Numbered from the stretch's first letter, positions 19,236 to 30,045 are shown. The stretch: DNA of 64,000 nucleotides from Alteromonas salexigens (GCF_025628895.1 NZ_JAOTJC010000002.1:174441-238440), one strand, 5' to 3'. Program-made: numbers and translations. Notes: generated from the letters alone by a model not told the origin.

Positions 19236-19263
19236 TGAACTTAAGTGGTTTCGCATCCTCTGA
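19236..19263 (+). promoter_or_regulatory. Candidate sigma-E promoter of the mla operon
   Basis: TGAACTT (19236-19242; consensus GGAACTT), 16-base spacer, TCTGA (19259-19263). This matches sigma-E spacing and the -10, and would start transcription about 70 bases before mlaF. Confidence 0.45.
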
Positions 19264-19341
19264 TGCCTGACTGGCATCAACGTCAGGGAAGCGGCACTCA
19301 GCCGTTTACCACACCAGCCATGGAACTGTTTTAAAAGAATA

Positions 19342-20142
19342 ATGGATAACTTAGTCGAAATAGACAATATGACATTCCGGCGTGTCGATCGCGTGATTTA
19401 CGACGGAATTTCACTGCATGTACCTAAGGGCAAAATTACTGCCGTGATGGGGCCTAGCGGGATAGGTAAAACCACCTTGCTCAAGCTGATAGGCGGACAA
19501 TTGACGCCAGACGCGGGAGATATCTGCTTTGCCGGTGACTCAGTCGTGAGCATGTCGCGCTCGCAGCTCTATAAGGCGCGCCGCCGCATGAGCATGCTGT
19601 TTCAGTCCGGGGCGCTGTTCACCGACATGAGTGTGTTCGATAACGTGGCGTTTCCTCTGCGCGAGCATACCCGGCTGTCTGAAGATGTTATTGCCACCAT
19701 TGTGGCGCTGAAACTGCAAGCCGTAGGGTTGCGCGGGGCGGCGTCGCTGATGCCCAGCGAGCTTTCCGGTGGTATGGCAAGACGCGCGGCGCTGGCGCGG
19801 GCCATTGCGCTGGACCCGGATTTAATCATGTACGATGAGCCGTTTGCCGGTCAGGATCCCATTTCTATGGGCGTGCTGGTGAAACTTATCCGTGAGCTGA
19901 ATGATGCACTGGATCTGACCAGTATCGTCGTGACGCACGACGTTAAGGAAGTGCTTACTATCGCTGACTACATCTATATTCTTGCTGACAAGAGAATTAT
20001 TGGTGAGGGCACGGCAGATCAGATACGTAACAGCGAGTCTGAATTAGTACAGCAATTCCTGAAAGGTGAAGCCGATGGACCGGTGCCGTTCCATTACCCG
20101 GCCAACCCGTTGGAAAGCAGTTTATTCGGGGGCGAACAATGA
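19342..20142 (+). CDS. mlaF: Phospholipid transport ATPase MlaF
   Basis: 266 residues. Walker [10 protein letters not shown], signature [15 protein letters not shown], Walker [14 protein letters not shown] and the H-loop VVTHD are present. The C-terminal extension [13 protein letters not shown] is typical of MlaF and contacts a neighbouring subunit. MlaFEDB with MlaC keeps outer-membrane lipid asymmetry. Overlaps mlaE by 4 bases. Confidence 0.96.
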   Translation: MDNLVEIDNMTFRRVDRVIYDGISLHVPKGKITAVMGPSGIGKTTLLKLIGGQLTPDAGDICFAGDSVVSMSRSQLYKARRRMSMLFQSGALFTDMSVFDNVAFPLREHTRLSEDVIATIVALKLQAVGLRGAASLMPSELSGGMARRAALARAIALDPDLIMYDEPFAGQDPISMGVLVKLIRELNDALDLTSIVVTHDVKEVLTIADYIYILADKRIIGEGTADQIRNSESELVQQFLKGEADGPVPFHYPANPLESSLFGGEQ

Positions 20143-20915
20143 AGTTTTTGCAGTCGGTCGGCGCCAATACACTGGCGAAAGTTTCTGCAGCAGGCCGTGC
20201 GGCACTGATGTTATTTGGCGCCCTTGCCGCGGTGCCGAAAGCGAAGAATATTCGACTCACCATCCGGCAGGTATATGTGGTGGGTGTTCAGTCTCTGTTA
20301 ATTATCATTGTATCAGGCTTGTTCATAGGCATGGTGATGGCGCTGCAGGGCTATACTATTCTGGTCGATTACGGGGCAGAAGGCAGTCTGGGACCCATGG
20401 TGGCGTTATCGTTACTCAGAGAGCTGGGGCCAGTGGTAACCGCTTTGCTATTTGCTGGCCGGGCAGGGTCTGCCCTGACCGCAGAAATTGGCTTAATGAA
20501 AGCCACGGAACAGCTAAGCAGTCTTGAGATGATGGCGGTGGACCCGTTGCGTCGGGTAGTCGCTCCGCGCTTCTGGGCCGGCATGATTTCAATGCCGATG
20601 CTGGCGCTTATATTCAGCGCGGTAGGGATACTGGGCGGCCATCTGGTTGGTGTTGACTGGCTGGGTGTCGACGCGGGCAGTTACTGGTCAATTATGCAGT
20701 CTACGGTAGATTGGGACAAAGATGTGGTGAACGGCATCATAAAAAGCCTCGTGTTTGCCTTAGTTGTGACCTGGATCGCCATATTTAAAGGGTACGATTC
20801 CATTCCTACCTCGGAAGGGATCAGTAAGGCAACCACAGAAACCGTGGTGTTTTCTTCATTAGCTGTGCTGGGGCTGGACTTCGTGTTGACCGCCCTGATG
20901 TTTGGAATTGAGTAG
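20139..20915 (+). CDS. mlaE: Phospholipid transport permease MlaE
   Basis: 258 residues, MlaE/YrbE permease family with about five membrane segments. The conserved stretch [20 protein letters not shown] followed by IGLMKATEQ (the coupling-helix region) is clear. Overlaps mlaF by 4 bases; mlaD follows 8 bases later. Confidence 0.95.
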   Translation: MKFLQSVGANTLAKVSAAGRAALMLFGALAAVPKAKNIRLTIRQVYVVGVQSLLIIIVSGLFIGMVMALQGYTILVDYGAEGSLGPMVALSLLRELGPVVTALLFAGRAGSALTAEIGLMKATEQLSSLEMMAVDPLRRVVAPRFWAGMISMPMLALIFSAVGILGGHLVGVDWLGVDAGSYWSIMQSTVDWDKDVVNGIIKSLVFALVVTWIAIFKGYDSIPTSEGISKATTETVVFSSLAVLGLDFVLTALMFGIE

Positions 20916-20923
20916 AGGGTAGG

Positions 20924-21394
20924 ATGAATAAGTATAAAACGGAACTGCTGGTAGGTGTGTTTGTCGTAATGACCGTGGGTGCGGTGCTGCTACTGGCGCT
21001 GAATGTAGCAAACAAGTCGATGACCAGTGATGGCGATACCTACACGTTATATGCAAAATTCGACAATATTGGCGGCCTGAAAGAACGCTCGGCGGTGAAA
21101 GTCGGCGGCGTTACGATTGGTCGGGTGGCGTCAATTTCGTTGGATAAAGAAGATTACACGCCAGTAGTGAAGCTGAGTATTAACCAGCAATATGGCGAAT
21201 TTCCCGAAACCAGTTCGGTGTCTATTCTGACCTCGGGGTTGCTCGGCGAGCAATACGTCGGTTTCCAGCCAGGGTTTTCGTTTGATGGTGTGGCCAACCT
21301 GGAAGACGGTGATTACCTGCAGGACACGAAATCCGCGCTGGTGCTTGAGGATCTGATTGGTCAATTTCTGTTTAATCGCGGCAGCGAAGAATAA
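20924..21394 (+). CDS. mlaD: MCE-domain lipid-binding protein MlaD
   Basis: 156 residues: one N-terminal membrane helix (about 7-27) and a single MCE domain (about 38-120) with the LLGEQYVGFQPG loop that lines the lipid pore of the hexamer. The ATG has AGGGTAGG just upstream. Confidence 0.95.
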   Translation: MNKYKTELLVGVFVVMTVGAVLLLALNVANKSMTSDGDTYTLYAKFDNIGGLKERSAVKVGGVTIGRVASISLDKEDYTPVVKLSINQQYGEFPETSSVSILTSGLLGEQYVGFQPGFSFDGVANLEDGDYLQDTKSALVLEDLIGQFLFNRGSEE

Positions 21395-21453
21395 ATGAGT
21401 GAATGACGGGTTATTGCCGGTCTGTTCAGTGAAGTTTAAGTTAGGAGAGTTAG

Positions 21454-22101
21454 GTGAAAAAGCTGATAACTATTTTTGGGTTGTGTCTGACATTGTCGTT
21501 TGGTGCGGTAGCGCAAGAGATAAACGAAGAAAACCCGTATGAGCTGGTAGAAGACGTAGCCATGAAAGCGTTTGATCGTATTAAAGCGAATCAGCAGGAG
21601 ATTAAACAGGACCCTGAGGTGCTACGCACGATCATGGAAGAGGAACTGTTGCCGCATATTGATTATCAGTTTGCTGCGTTTATGGTACTGGGAAAACACT
21701 TCAAATCGGTGCCCCGTGAAAAGTTGTCTGAATACGTACAGGTTTTCCGCCAGTACCTGATTACCACATACGCGGTAGCGATGGGCTATTACGACAACCA
21801 AACCGTGACTTTCGAGCCGGAAGGCAGTTTCGACGATAAGAAGTCCGTGACTGTGCGCGCCGTGGTCGAAGATCCGACCCGTCCGGAAATAAAAATTGCG
21901 TTTAAAGTACGTAAAGACAGCAAGACCAACGAATGGAAAGCCTATGACATGGTGGCCGAAGGCATTAGCATGCTGAACAGCAAGCGTAGTGAATTCGAGT
22001 CCATTTTGCGTCAGGACGGCATTGACGCTGTTATTGCCATCATGAAAGAAAAAATTGAGCAGCCAGTTGAGCTTAAAGAGCAGGACAAGGACGCCGCGTG
22101 A
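21454..22101 (+). CDS. mlaC: Periplasmic phospholipid shuttle MlaC
   Basis: 215 residues with a Sec signal peptide (about 1-20, ending GAVA-Q) and the MlaC/Ttg2D fold, a periplasmic lipid carrier between MlaA and MlaFEDB. The start codon is GTG with AGGAGAG upstream. Its stop overlaps the GTG of mlaB. Confidence 0.94.
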   Translation: MKKLITIFGLCLTLSFGAVAQEINEENPYELVEDVAMKAFDRIKANQQEIKQDPEVLRTIMEEELLPHIDYQFAAFMVLGKHFKSVPREKLSEYVQVFRQYLITTYAVAMGYYDNQTVTFEPEGSFDDKKSVTVRAVVEDPTRPEIKIAFKVRKDSKTNEWKAYDMVAEGISMLNSKRSEFESILRQDGIDAVIAIMKEKIEQPVELKEQDKDAA

Positions 22102-22415
22102 GTTTATACAAGCTTGAGGGTAACGGGCAGGTAACAATAACCGGGCAGCTTGACCGTGATACGCTGTCGCGGGACTGGTGGGCCATGTTATCCTCTGCCG
22201 AGAAACGCCAGCTGACAGAGGCTGGCTCATGCCTGTTCGATCTGACCGGTGTGGCCCGCGCGGATAGCGCCGGGTTAGCGTGGTTAATCAATGCCATACG
22301 CGATACTAAGCGACACCAGATAACACTGCGATTGCAGGCGGTGCCAGAGAAAGTAATAAAACTGGCGAAAATCAGTGGTGTCGATACACTATTGCCGATC
22401 GACAACAACATTTAG
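22098..22415 (+). CDS. mlaB: STAS-domain protein MlaB
   Basis: 105 residues, an isolated STAS domain (LFDLTGVARADSAGLAWLI is the conserved core, with Thr and Ser in the usual loop). It binds MlaF and is needed for complex activity. GTG start overlapping the mlaC stop. Confidence 0.92.
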   Translation: MSLYKLEGNGQVTITGQLDRDTLSRDWWAMLSSAEKRQLTEAGSCLFDLTGVARADSAGLAWLINAIRDTKRHQITLRLQAVPEKVIKLAKISGVDTLLPIDNNI

Positions 22416-22466
22416 CGAAACTGGTCTGCATCGCGATGAAGGCCAGCACACAACTCCGGGTGGTTT

Positions 22467-22724
22467 ATGGACGTTACTGAAATTGAGCAAATATTAAAAG
22501 ACGCACTGGACTTAGACGAGGTGCATGTGAATGGCGATGGGTCGCATTACACCATCATTGCCGTAAGCGACACCTTTAGCGAGATGAGCCGCGTAAAGCG
22601 CCAGCAAGCAATCTATGCCCCGCTGTCTGAGAAAATTGCTGATGGCTCCATGCACGCGATTTCAATTAAAACATTTTCGGTAAAAGACTGGGCCCGTGAG
22701 CGCCAGTTTAACCTGCCTCAATAA
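22467..22724 (+). CDS. ibaG: BolA-family protein IbaG
   Basis: 85 residues, BolA-like fold (YrbA type) with the conserved region HVNGDGSHYTIIAVSDTF and a C-terminal histidine region MHAISIKTFS. IbaG binds glutaredoxin-coordinated 2Fe-2S clusters. Lies 24 bases before murA, as in many gammaproteobacteria. Confidence 0.93.
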   Translation: MDVTEIEQILKDALDLDEVHVNGDGSHYTIIAVSDTFSEMSRVKRQQAIYAPLSEKIADGSMHAISIKTFSVKDWARERQFNLPQ

Positions 22725-24011
<1,287 letters not shown>

Positions 24012-24038
24012 CCATTTACTGGCGTAGCTATCTTCCTG

Positions 24039-24065
24039 AAAAAGGCGCGTCTATCGCGCCTTTTT
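24039..24065. terminator. Terminator downstream of murA, usable on both strands
   Basis: AAAAAGGCGCG, loop TCTAT, CGCGCCTTTTT. Flanking A- and T-runs let it end both murA and the converging gene at 24082-24582. Confidence 0.9.
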
Positions 24066-24081
24066 GCTGCATAGCGCGGCC

Positions 24082-24582
24082 CTAAGTGTTGCTGACGACC
24101 GCAGCGCGTGAAGGGGTATGATGTTGCAGATAAACCTGTCTGAGCAGCTCACAATCAAGCTCAGGGAGTATCTCCGATACTGCCTGGGCACAGCGGTCAA
24201 ATTTCGAATCTACATGGACATTGTTAGTAAAGCGGCGTAAAGCAGAGGCCAGAATGCGCGTCACTGCCACGGAGCCCGTTTCATCGAGTAACCATTGCCC
24301 CAGCATACCCTGTTCAACAGCATGCATATTGAACTTTGCGAGTATATCGAGAACGTCCGGGGTCGCGAGCTCCCAGGCGCTGGTGTCGACGATACATACA
24401 AACCGGTCGGTGGCGGCCGACTGACGGACTGCAACAATTTTTTCCAGGTAATCCTCGGTGCAGGGCATGGACCAGCTGCCCCGGGGAAACACCATCACGG
24501 CGCCAGGAAATGCACACAAAGTGAAGCTGCCGTGCTTATGGTTGGCGGAGCCCAGCGTTGTCACAGCGTTATCATCTGACAT
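24082..24582 (-). CDS. Unknown protein, possibly STAS/SpoIIAA-like
   Basis: 166 residues, not recognised with certainty. No signal peptide or membrane helix. The central part (FVCIVDTSAWELATPDVL followed by DILAKFNMHAVEQG) has the beta-alpha rhythm of SpoIIAA-like STAS folds, and GQWLLDETGSVAVTRILASA may be a second strand-helix unit. This is a weak structural guess, not a family assignment. It starts 23 bases after degS, so it is probably co-transcribed with it, and shares the terminator at 24039. Confidence 0.6.
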   Translation of the reverse strand: MSDDNAVTTLGSANHKHGSFTLCAFPGAVMVFPRGSWSMPCTEDYLEKIVAVRQSAATDRFVCIVDTSAWELATPDVLDILAKFNMHAVEQGMLGQWLLDETGSVAVTRILASALRRFTNNVHVDSKFDRCAQAVSEILPELDCELLRQVYLQHHTPSRAAVVSNT

Positions 24583-24605
24583 GGGCTCTCATACTCTCTG
24601 AAGGT

Positions 24606-25697
24606 TTAGTTTAATCGCAGGCTATTGCCCGGTGTAACGGCTAATTCTGCCACCACTACATTAATAGTAATCATATCGCCGCCGCGGCTTACCTGTAATT
24701 CTAGCTGGGTACCCGGATCGGTTTCGGCAATCATATCCAGTGTTTTGGAAGCACTTTCCAGCCGCACGCCATCAATCGCCATAATAATGTCTCCCGCCCG
24801 CAAGCCGGCTTTGTCTGCCGGGCTGCCACTGGAAACACTGGTCACTTCTATACCGGGACGATCACGGTGCTCCTCACCCATGAAACCCAGCTGGCCTCGG
24901 GTTACCTTACCGTTAATAATAATTTCGTCCATTACCCGTTTGGCTAATTCATACGGTACGGCGAAGTTAATGCCGTCGACATTGCGAACACGCCGGCGTG
25001 CGTCACGAACCTGAAAATTGGCATTCGTAATACCTACCAGCAGCCCGTTGCTGTCGACCAGAGCCCCACCGGAGTTACCCTGATTCAAAACCGCGTCTGT
25101 CTGAATGAAATCGACATAATTGGATAACCCGTTACGGCCGGCGCGACTGACAATGCCTTGGGTAATGGTCTGGCCCAGGTTAAACGGATTCCCAATCGCC
25201 ATTACAATATCACCCACGCGGATTTCAGGCTCTTTAGCCTGTGGAATGACATGCAGGTTGTCGGCACTGACCTTAAGTACCGCGAGGTCGGTCAGCGGAT
25301 CGTTACCGACGATCTGCGCTTCCAGAACCCGGCCATCCTGGACGGCCACGTAAATACTGTCAGCGTTGGCGACCACATGGTCGCAGGTAAGGATATAGCC
25401 ATTCTCGGTCATGATCACACCGGAGCCCAAGCTGGCGCGTTCCCGAGGCTGGTTACGAAATAATCCGGTATCGGTTTCGATGCTGACGCTGTATATATTC
25501 ACAACCGCTGGCGCAGAGCGGCTCAGGGCGGGGAAATAAGTTGCCCGCGAAGCCGTGACCGACGAATCCCTGAACCAGGTGTCAGTAAAGCCCGCGCCCT
25601 GTCGCAGGGACGGCACCAGTAACAGGATCAACGCCGCGACAACTATACCCAGCAACACGGATCGCACAAGAAAACTCAGAAAATGTCTGCCTGACAC
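24606..25697 (-). CDS. degS: Membrane-anchored site-1 protease DegS
   Basis: 363 residues: N-terminal membrane anchor (about 9-30), trypsin-like domain with His107 (CDHVV), Asp137 (LTDLAVL) and Ser209 (GNSGG), and one PDZ domain (about 255-350). The single PDZ and the anchor separate it from DegP/DegQ. DegS cuts RseA when its PDZ binds misfolded porin C-termini, starting the sigma-E response. Lies downstream of degQ, separated by a terminator. Confidence 0.95.
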   Translation of the reverse strand: MSGRHFLSFLVRSVLLGIVVAALILLLVPSLRQGAGFTDTWFRDSSVTASRATYFPALSRSAPAVVNIYSVSIETDTGLFRNQPRERASLGSGVIMTENGYILTCDHVVANADSIYVAVQDGRVLEAQIVGNDPLTDLAVLKVSADNLHVIPQAKEPEIRVGDIVMAIGNPFNLGQTITQGIVSRAGRNGLSNYVDFIQTDAVLNQGNSGGALVDSNGLLVGITNANFQVRDARRRVRNVDGINFAVPYELAKRVMDEIIINGKVTRGQLGFMGEEHRDRPGIEVTSVSSGSPADKAGLRAGDIIMAIDGVRLESASKTLDMIAETDPGTQLELQVSRGGDMITINVVVAELAVTPGNSLRLN

Positions 25698-25832
25698 AAT
25701 AATTACTTACTCACAGCGCTACCCGCGCCAACCAGTGGCCAGGGAGGGAAGCAAAAAAATACAAATTAAAACAAAGAATAACACTGTTGCCCCGTGACAC
25801 CAATGAGATTTCTGTCGTAAGCAGGGAGGCAT

Positions 25833-25861
25833 AAAAAAACAGCGCCGCAGGGCGCTGTTTT
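25833..25861 (-). terminator. Terminator downstream of degQ
   Basis: On the minus strand: ACAGCGCC, loop CTGC, GGCGCTGT followed by seven T. It lies about 30 bases past the degQ stop; the plus-strand side has four T. Confidence 0.88.
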
Positions 25862-25890
25862 GTTGTACTTAGGGGGAGACGCGTTATGAG

Positions 25891-27255
25891 TTAGCGGATC
25901 ACCAGGTAGAGTGTAGAGGCACCGCGCTTCACGTTCAGCGCAATGACGCCTGACGCTTCGTCCAGCGCATTTCTGAACTCAGACAGGGTAGTGACGCGGT
26001 TACGGTTTACGCCCACAATCACATCTTCCGGTTGTAAGCCAAAACGTGCAGCCGGGCTGCCCCGTTCAAGCTCAGAGACAATAACGCCTGCGTTACCGGC
26101 TTTATCCTGACCGTTAGCCAGTGTGGCCCCTTCCAGCGCCGGATGAATCTGCGCAGCCGTGATTTCAGTCTGAGTGGCATCGTCCAGCACCACATCAACC
26201 TGCATTTCCTTACCTTTACGCACCAGTGTCAGTTCGACTTCAGCGCCGGCACCCATACTGGCGATTTTTGCACGCAACTCCTGGAAGCTGTTCAGGTCAC
26301 GCCCGTTTACTGCGGTAATGATATCACCTGCCTGTAAACCCGCTTTATCTGCCGCAGAATCAGGTTGTACTTCACTGACAAACGCGCCGATATTTACCTG
26401 GGAATTCATGGCTTCCGCCAGCCCGGCATCGACATCGTTACCCAGTATGCCCAGCAGCCCGCGGCGGACTTCACCGTATTCCGCAATCTGATCTACCAGG
26501 CTCTTCATCATGTTGGCAGGGATCGCAAAACCAATACCGACGTTGCCGCCGTTCGGACCAAAGATAGCGGTATTTATCCCCACCAGCTCACCATGCAGGT
26601 TTACCAGCGCGCCACCGGAGTTCCCGCGGTTAATAGCAGCATCGGTCTGAATAAAGTCTTCATACCCGCCGATATTCAGACCAGAACGACCCAGTGCGCT
26701 CACAATGCCTGAGGTAACGGTCTGCGACAGGCCGAAGGGGTTGCCGATAGCCACTACAAAATCACCCACCCGGATCTCATCGGAGTTAGCCAGCGGCAGC
26801 GCGGTGAGGTCCTGCGGATCAATCTTCAGAAGGGCAATGTCACTTTGTTCATCTGAACCCAGCTTTTTAGCATCAAACTCACGGCCATCGGTCAGCTTCA
26901 CTGTGATCTCATCAGCGTTATCAACAACGTGGTTATTAGTCACCACGTAGCCTTTGCTGGCGTCGATGATCACCCCTGAGCCAAGCCCTCTGAACGGACG
27001 CTCCCGGGTTTGCTCCTGCGGGCCGCCAAAGAAGTAACGGAACATTTCCGGCACCTGCTGACGGGAGGTTTGCGTGCCTTTCACCGCAATACTGACGACC
27101 GCGGGGGTGGCTTCTTCTAGCATCGGTGCCAAGGAAGGCACTTCATCTTTCTTATCACTAAAAAACGGCAGCGCCGCACTGGCGGGTGCGCTCATACCAA
27201 GCGCACTAACCACCAAACCTGACACCAAAAACAGCTGGCGGAGAGACTTATTCAT
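25891..27255 (-). CDS. degQ: Periplasmic serine endoprotease DegQ/DegP family
   Basis: 454 residues. Signal peptide about 1-27 (ending PASA). Protease triad His109 (TNNHVV), Asp139 (SDIALL), Ser213 (GNSGG). Two PDZ domains (about 255-350 and 370-454). The shortened LA loop (QTSRQQVPEMFRYFFGG region) and pairing with degS favour DegQ over DegP. Quality-control protease/chaperone for outer-membrane proteins. A candidate sigma-E promoter lies 48 bases upstream. Confidence 0.93.
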   Translation of the reverse strand: MNKSLRQLFLVSGLVVSALGMSAPASAALPFFSDKKDEVPSLAPMLEEATPAVVSIAVKGTQTSRQQVPEMFRYFFGGPQEQTRERPFRGLGSGVIIDASKGYVVTNNHVVDNADEITVKLTDGREFDAKKLGSDEQSDIALLKIDPQDLTALPLANSDEIRVGDFVVAIGNPFGLSQTVTSGIVSALGRSGLNIGGYEDFIQTDAAINRGNSGGALVNLHGELVGINTAIFGPNGGNVGIGFAIPANMMKSLVDQIAEYGEVRRGLLGILGNDVDAGLAEAMNSQVNIGAFVSEVQPDSAADKAGLQAGDIITAVNGRDLNSFQELRAKIASMGAGAEVELTLVRKGKEMQVDVVLDDATQTEITAAQIHPALEGATLANGQDKAGNAGVIVSELERGSPAARFGLQPEDVIVGVNRNRVTTLSEFRNALDEASGVIALNVKRGASTLYLVIR

Positions 27256-27302
27256 GTTCGCTTACACTCCTCATGTTTATTGCGAAATGCGTTAGTTCAA
27301 AG

Positions 27303-27331
27303 ACAGACCCGAATCGGCGGGGAAAAGTTCC
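27303..27331 (-). promoter_or_regulatory. Candidate sigma-E promoter of degQ
   Basis: On the minus strand: GGAACTT (27331-27325), a perfect sigma-E -35 core, 17-base spacer, then TCTGT (27307-27303; consensus TCTGA). It sits directly after the zapG stop and about 48 bases before the degQ ATG. Confidence 0.6.
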
Positions 27332-27336
27332 TGGGG

Positions 27337-27777
27337 TTACTTCTTCTCTGCGGCAGACTGCTCAGAACTGCCGACGAACAGGCCTGAGCCGGTATTTGCG
27401 AAGTCGCGCGGCTGGGTATCCGGTGCCGATTTTTGCTGACGTCGCTCTTGTCCTTGCAGGTTATTGCGCAAATATGATGCGGCGTGTTCACCGTAGAACG
27501 GGACACGGGGGGCATCATCATCCAGATTTTGTGACAGTAACGCCTCGTACTCATCAATTTGCTGACGCATGGCTTCGCATTGTTTTTCAACCGCATCGAT
27601 GGTTTGGCGTGACTGATGAATATGGTGCTCTGCTTGCTGCGCCATAATTTCTTTAATGTTTTTTTCCGCCTGCGCACTGCTGCCCGCACTATCGTCTTTG
27701 TTATATACATAGCGGGCCACAAAGAAGCCTAAAATAATACCAACGGCTAGCAGGGCTAGCGGGATAAGCACATCCAT
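27337..27777 (-). CDS. zapG: Cell-division/envelope protein ZapG (YhcB, DUF1043)
   Basis: 146 residues: N-terminal membrane helix (about 4-22), coiled coil (about 35-85) and the conserved C-terminal motif PRDFANTGSGLF. YhcB/ZapG connects cell division, cell shape and lipid/peptidoglycan synthesis. GGAGA about 8 bases before the ATG supports the start. Divergent from zapE. Confidence 0.9.
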   Translation of the reverse strand: MDVLIPLALLAVGIILGFFVARYVYNKDDSAGSSAQAEKNIKEIMAQQAEHHIHQSRQTIDAVEKQCEAMRQQIDEYEALLSQNLDDDAPRVPFYGEHAASYLRNNLQGQERRQQKSAPDTQPRDFANTGSGLFVGSSEQSAAEKK

Positions 27778-28096
27778 TAATGTCTCCGAGTGTTCTGGTT
27801 AGTGAATCAATAATTCAACGGCATTCACTGGCATACTGTAATCTGCCACATTGTCTTTGACTATAGCAATCTCACAGTGGTCTGCGTGACCTTGCTACTA
27901 TTTCTGTGACTTTTGTACGTTTTATGCTGCCATCAGGTTGTTAATACCGATGAACAAGCTGGTGGACACCAGCACCTGTTACCGGTTGGGGAATGATTCT
28001 ACCGTGATTTCCAACTAAATTAAGGTCATAATTGCATTTTTCAAGCAGGTCGGTGCAGCGTGCACCGCGAATACTAAATTGGGAGTTGTTGCGGCG
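27778..28096. other. Divergent promoter region between zapG and zapE
   Basis: Moderately AT-rich, with no coding potential. It must hold promoters for both genes, but I find no pair of boxes good enough to name. Confidence 0.4.
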
Positions 28097-29194
28097 ATGA
28101 CGCCATGGGAAAAATACCAGCAGGATCTCACTGAGCCAGAATTCCAGCACGATCCCGCACAAGAGAACGCGGTGAAAGAGCTACAGCGTTTATATGATGA
28201 GTTAACTCATCCGGAGCGGAAAAGTACCTGGCGGGTCAAACTGAAAGCCGCTTTTGGAAAAGGCCAGCGCAAACCCGGTATCCAGGGCATCTATTTCTAT
28301 GGAGGAGTGGGACGAGGGAAAACCTACCTGGTAGACACCTTTTATGAATGCCTGCCGTTTAAACAAAAAATGCGGGTACACTTTCACCGTTTCATGCACC
28401 GGGTTCATGATGAACTGAAGCAACTCAAAAATGCCGAAGACCCCCTTAAGATCATTGCTGCGAAACTGGCTGAAGAAACCCGGGTTATCTGTTTCGATGA
28501 GTTTTTTGTATCAGACATTACCGATGCCATGATCCTGGGTACCCTGATGGAAGAGTTATTCGGGCACGGGATTGTGTTGGTGGCCACCTCGAACATTATT
28601 CCGGATGAGCTGTACAAAAATGGCTTGCAGCGGGCGCGCTTCCTGCCCGCCATTGATTTGATCAATCAGAATACCCGGGTCATCAGCGTAGACAGCGGCA
28701 TTGACTACCGGCTGCGTACGCTGGAACAGGCAGAAATCTATCATCATCCGCTGGATGAGGACGCCACCAAAAATCTGCATGAATATTTTCGCCAACTGGC
28801 ACCCGAAGCGGGCACCGAGCATACTGCTATCGATATCAATAACCGTAAAATCCGCACCTTGCGGAATGCGGACGGGGTGATGATGGCGACCTTTGCAGAG
28901 TTATGCGAAGGGCCCCGCAGTCAGAGCGATTATATTGAACTGAGCCGGTACTACCATTCGGTGCTGGTATGCGATGTGAAGCAGATGGGGCAGCAGAACG
29001 ACGATGTCGCCCGGCGTTTCATTGCCATGGTGGATGAATTTTACGAGCGTCACGTAAAACTGATAATGTCTGCGGAGGTGCCGCTGCAGGAATTATATAC
29101 CGACGGTCGACTGAGTTTTGAGTTTCGTCGTTGCCTGAGCCGGCTCAAGGAAATGCAGTCGCATGATTACCTGGCAACAGAACATTTACCTTAA
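28097..29194 (+). CDS. zapE: Cell division protein ZapE (AFG1-like ATPase)
   Basis: 365 residues from the ATG at 28097; a TTG six codons upstream is in frame but GGGAG lies just after it and serves the ATG. P-loop GGVGRGKT at 69-76, Walker B VICFDEFFVSD, sensor-1 LVATSNI and the conserved NGLQRARFLPAID. ZapE binds FtsZ and is needed for division under stress in E. coli. Transcribed away from zapG. Confidence 0.94.
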   Translation: MTPWEKYQQDLTEPEFQHDPAQENAVKELQRLYDELTHPERKSTWRVKLKAAFGKGQRKPGIQGIYFYGGVGRGKTYLVDTFYECLPFKQKMRVHFHRFMHRVHDELKQLKNAEDPLKIIAAKLAEETRVICFDEFFVSDITDAMILGTLMEELFGHGIVLVATSNIIPDELYKNGLQRARFLPAIDLINQNTRVISVDSGIDYRLRTLEQAEIYHHPLDEDATKNLHEYFRQLAPEAGTEHTAIDINNRKIRTLRNADGVMMATFAELCEGPRSQSDYIELSRYYHSVLVCDVKQMGQQNDDVARRFIAMVDEFYERHVKLIMSAEVPLQELYTDGRLSFEFRRCLSRLKEMQSHDYLATEHLP

Positions 29195-29242
29195 GTGCTG
29201 TTATCATTAGCCTATTCGCTGTAATATTCGGCTAATTTTTCT

Positions 29243-29266
29243 GCCGGCAACGCCAGGTTGCCCGGC
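29243..29266 (+). repeat. Hairpin in the leader of the yebC-type gene
   Basis: GCCGG-CAAC, loop GCCAG, GTTG-C-CCGGC: nine pairs with one bulge, 35 bases before the next gene. No T-run follows, so it is unlikely to terminate zapE. Confidence 0.45.
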
Positions 29267-29301
29267 CACAGCATACCCGTAACACGAAAGAGACAAACAT
29301 C

Positions 29302-30021
29302 ATGGGAAGAGCATTTGAAGTAAGAAAAGCGGCCATGGCCAAAACGGCAGGCGCAAAAACCAAGGTTTACTCGAAATACGGCAAGGAAATTTACGTGTGC
29401 GCCAAAAACGGCGGCGCGGATCCAGAGACGAACCTGTCGCTGCGTCGTCTGATGGACAAAGCGAAGAAAGATCAGGTCCCCAGTCACGTTATCGAAAAGG
29501 CCATTGATAAGGCCGCAGGTGGCGCAGGTGAAGACTTCCAGCCCATGCGCTACGAAGGGTTCGGGCCGGGCAACTGCATGGTGATTGTGGATTGTCTGTC
29601 AGACAACGCTAACCGTACCATTACCGATGTGCGCAACTGTTTTACCAAAACTAATGCGAAGCTGGGTGCCCAGGGGGCGGTTTCGCACATGTTTGATCAT
29701 CAGGCGATTTTCCAGTTTGCCGGCGACGATGAAGACGCGATCCTCGAAATTCTGATGGAAGCCGATGTGGATGTGACCGACGTCGAAGAAAACGACGGCA
29801 AGATCACGGTATATGCCCCGCACACTGAATTTTATCAGGTAAAGACGGCGTTAACGGACGCCATGCCGGACATTAACTTTGAAACAGAAGAAATGAGCTG
29901 GATCCCGCAAACGGAAACCGAAATCAGCGAAGACGACATGCCCATGTTTGAGAAATTCATGGATATGCTGAACGATTGTGACGACGTCCAGGACGTTTAT
30001 CACAATGCGATTACGCCGTAA
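29302..30021 (+). CDS. YebC/PmpR family protein, YeeN type
   Basis: 239 residues, TACO1/YebC fold, with [20 protein letters not shown] and a C-terminus ending [11 protein letters not shown]. The N-terminus ([20 protein letters not shown]) and [19 protein letters not shown] match the YeeN subfamily better than canonical YebC. Members have been described as transcriptional regulators and, more recently, as factors helping ribosomes through proline-rich stretches; which applies to YeeN types is uncertain. Monocistronic with its own terminator. Confidence 0.88.
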   Translation: MGRAFEVRKAAMAKTAGAKTKVYSKYGKEIYVCAKNGGADPETNLSLRRLMDKAKKDQVPSHVIEKAIDKAAGGAGEDFQPMRYEGFGPGNCMVIVDCLSDNANRTITDVRNCFTKTNAKLGAQGAVSHMFDHQAIFQFAGDDEDAILEILMEADVDVTDVEENDGKITVYAPHTEFYQVKTALTDAMPDINFETEEMSWIPQTETEISEDDMPMFEKFMDMLNDCDDVQDVYHNAITP

Positions 30022-30045
30022 CTCAGTCAGTTGCAAGAACCGTTG

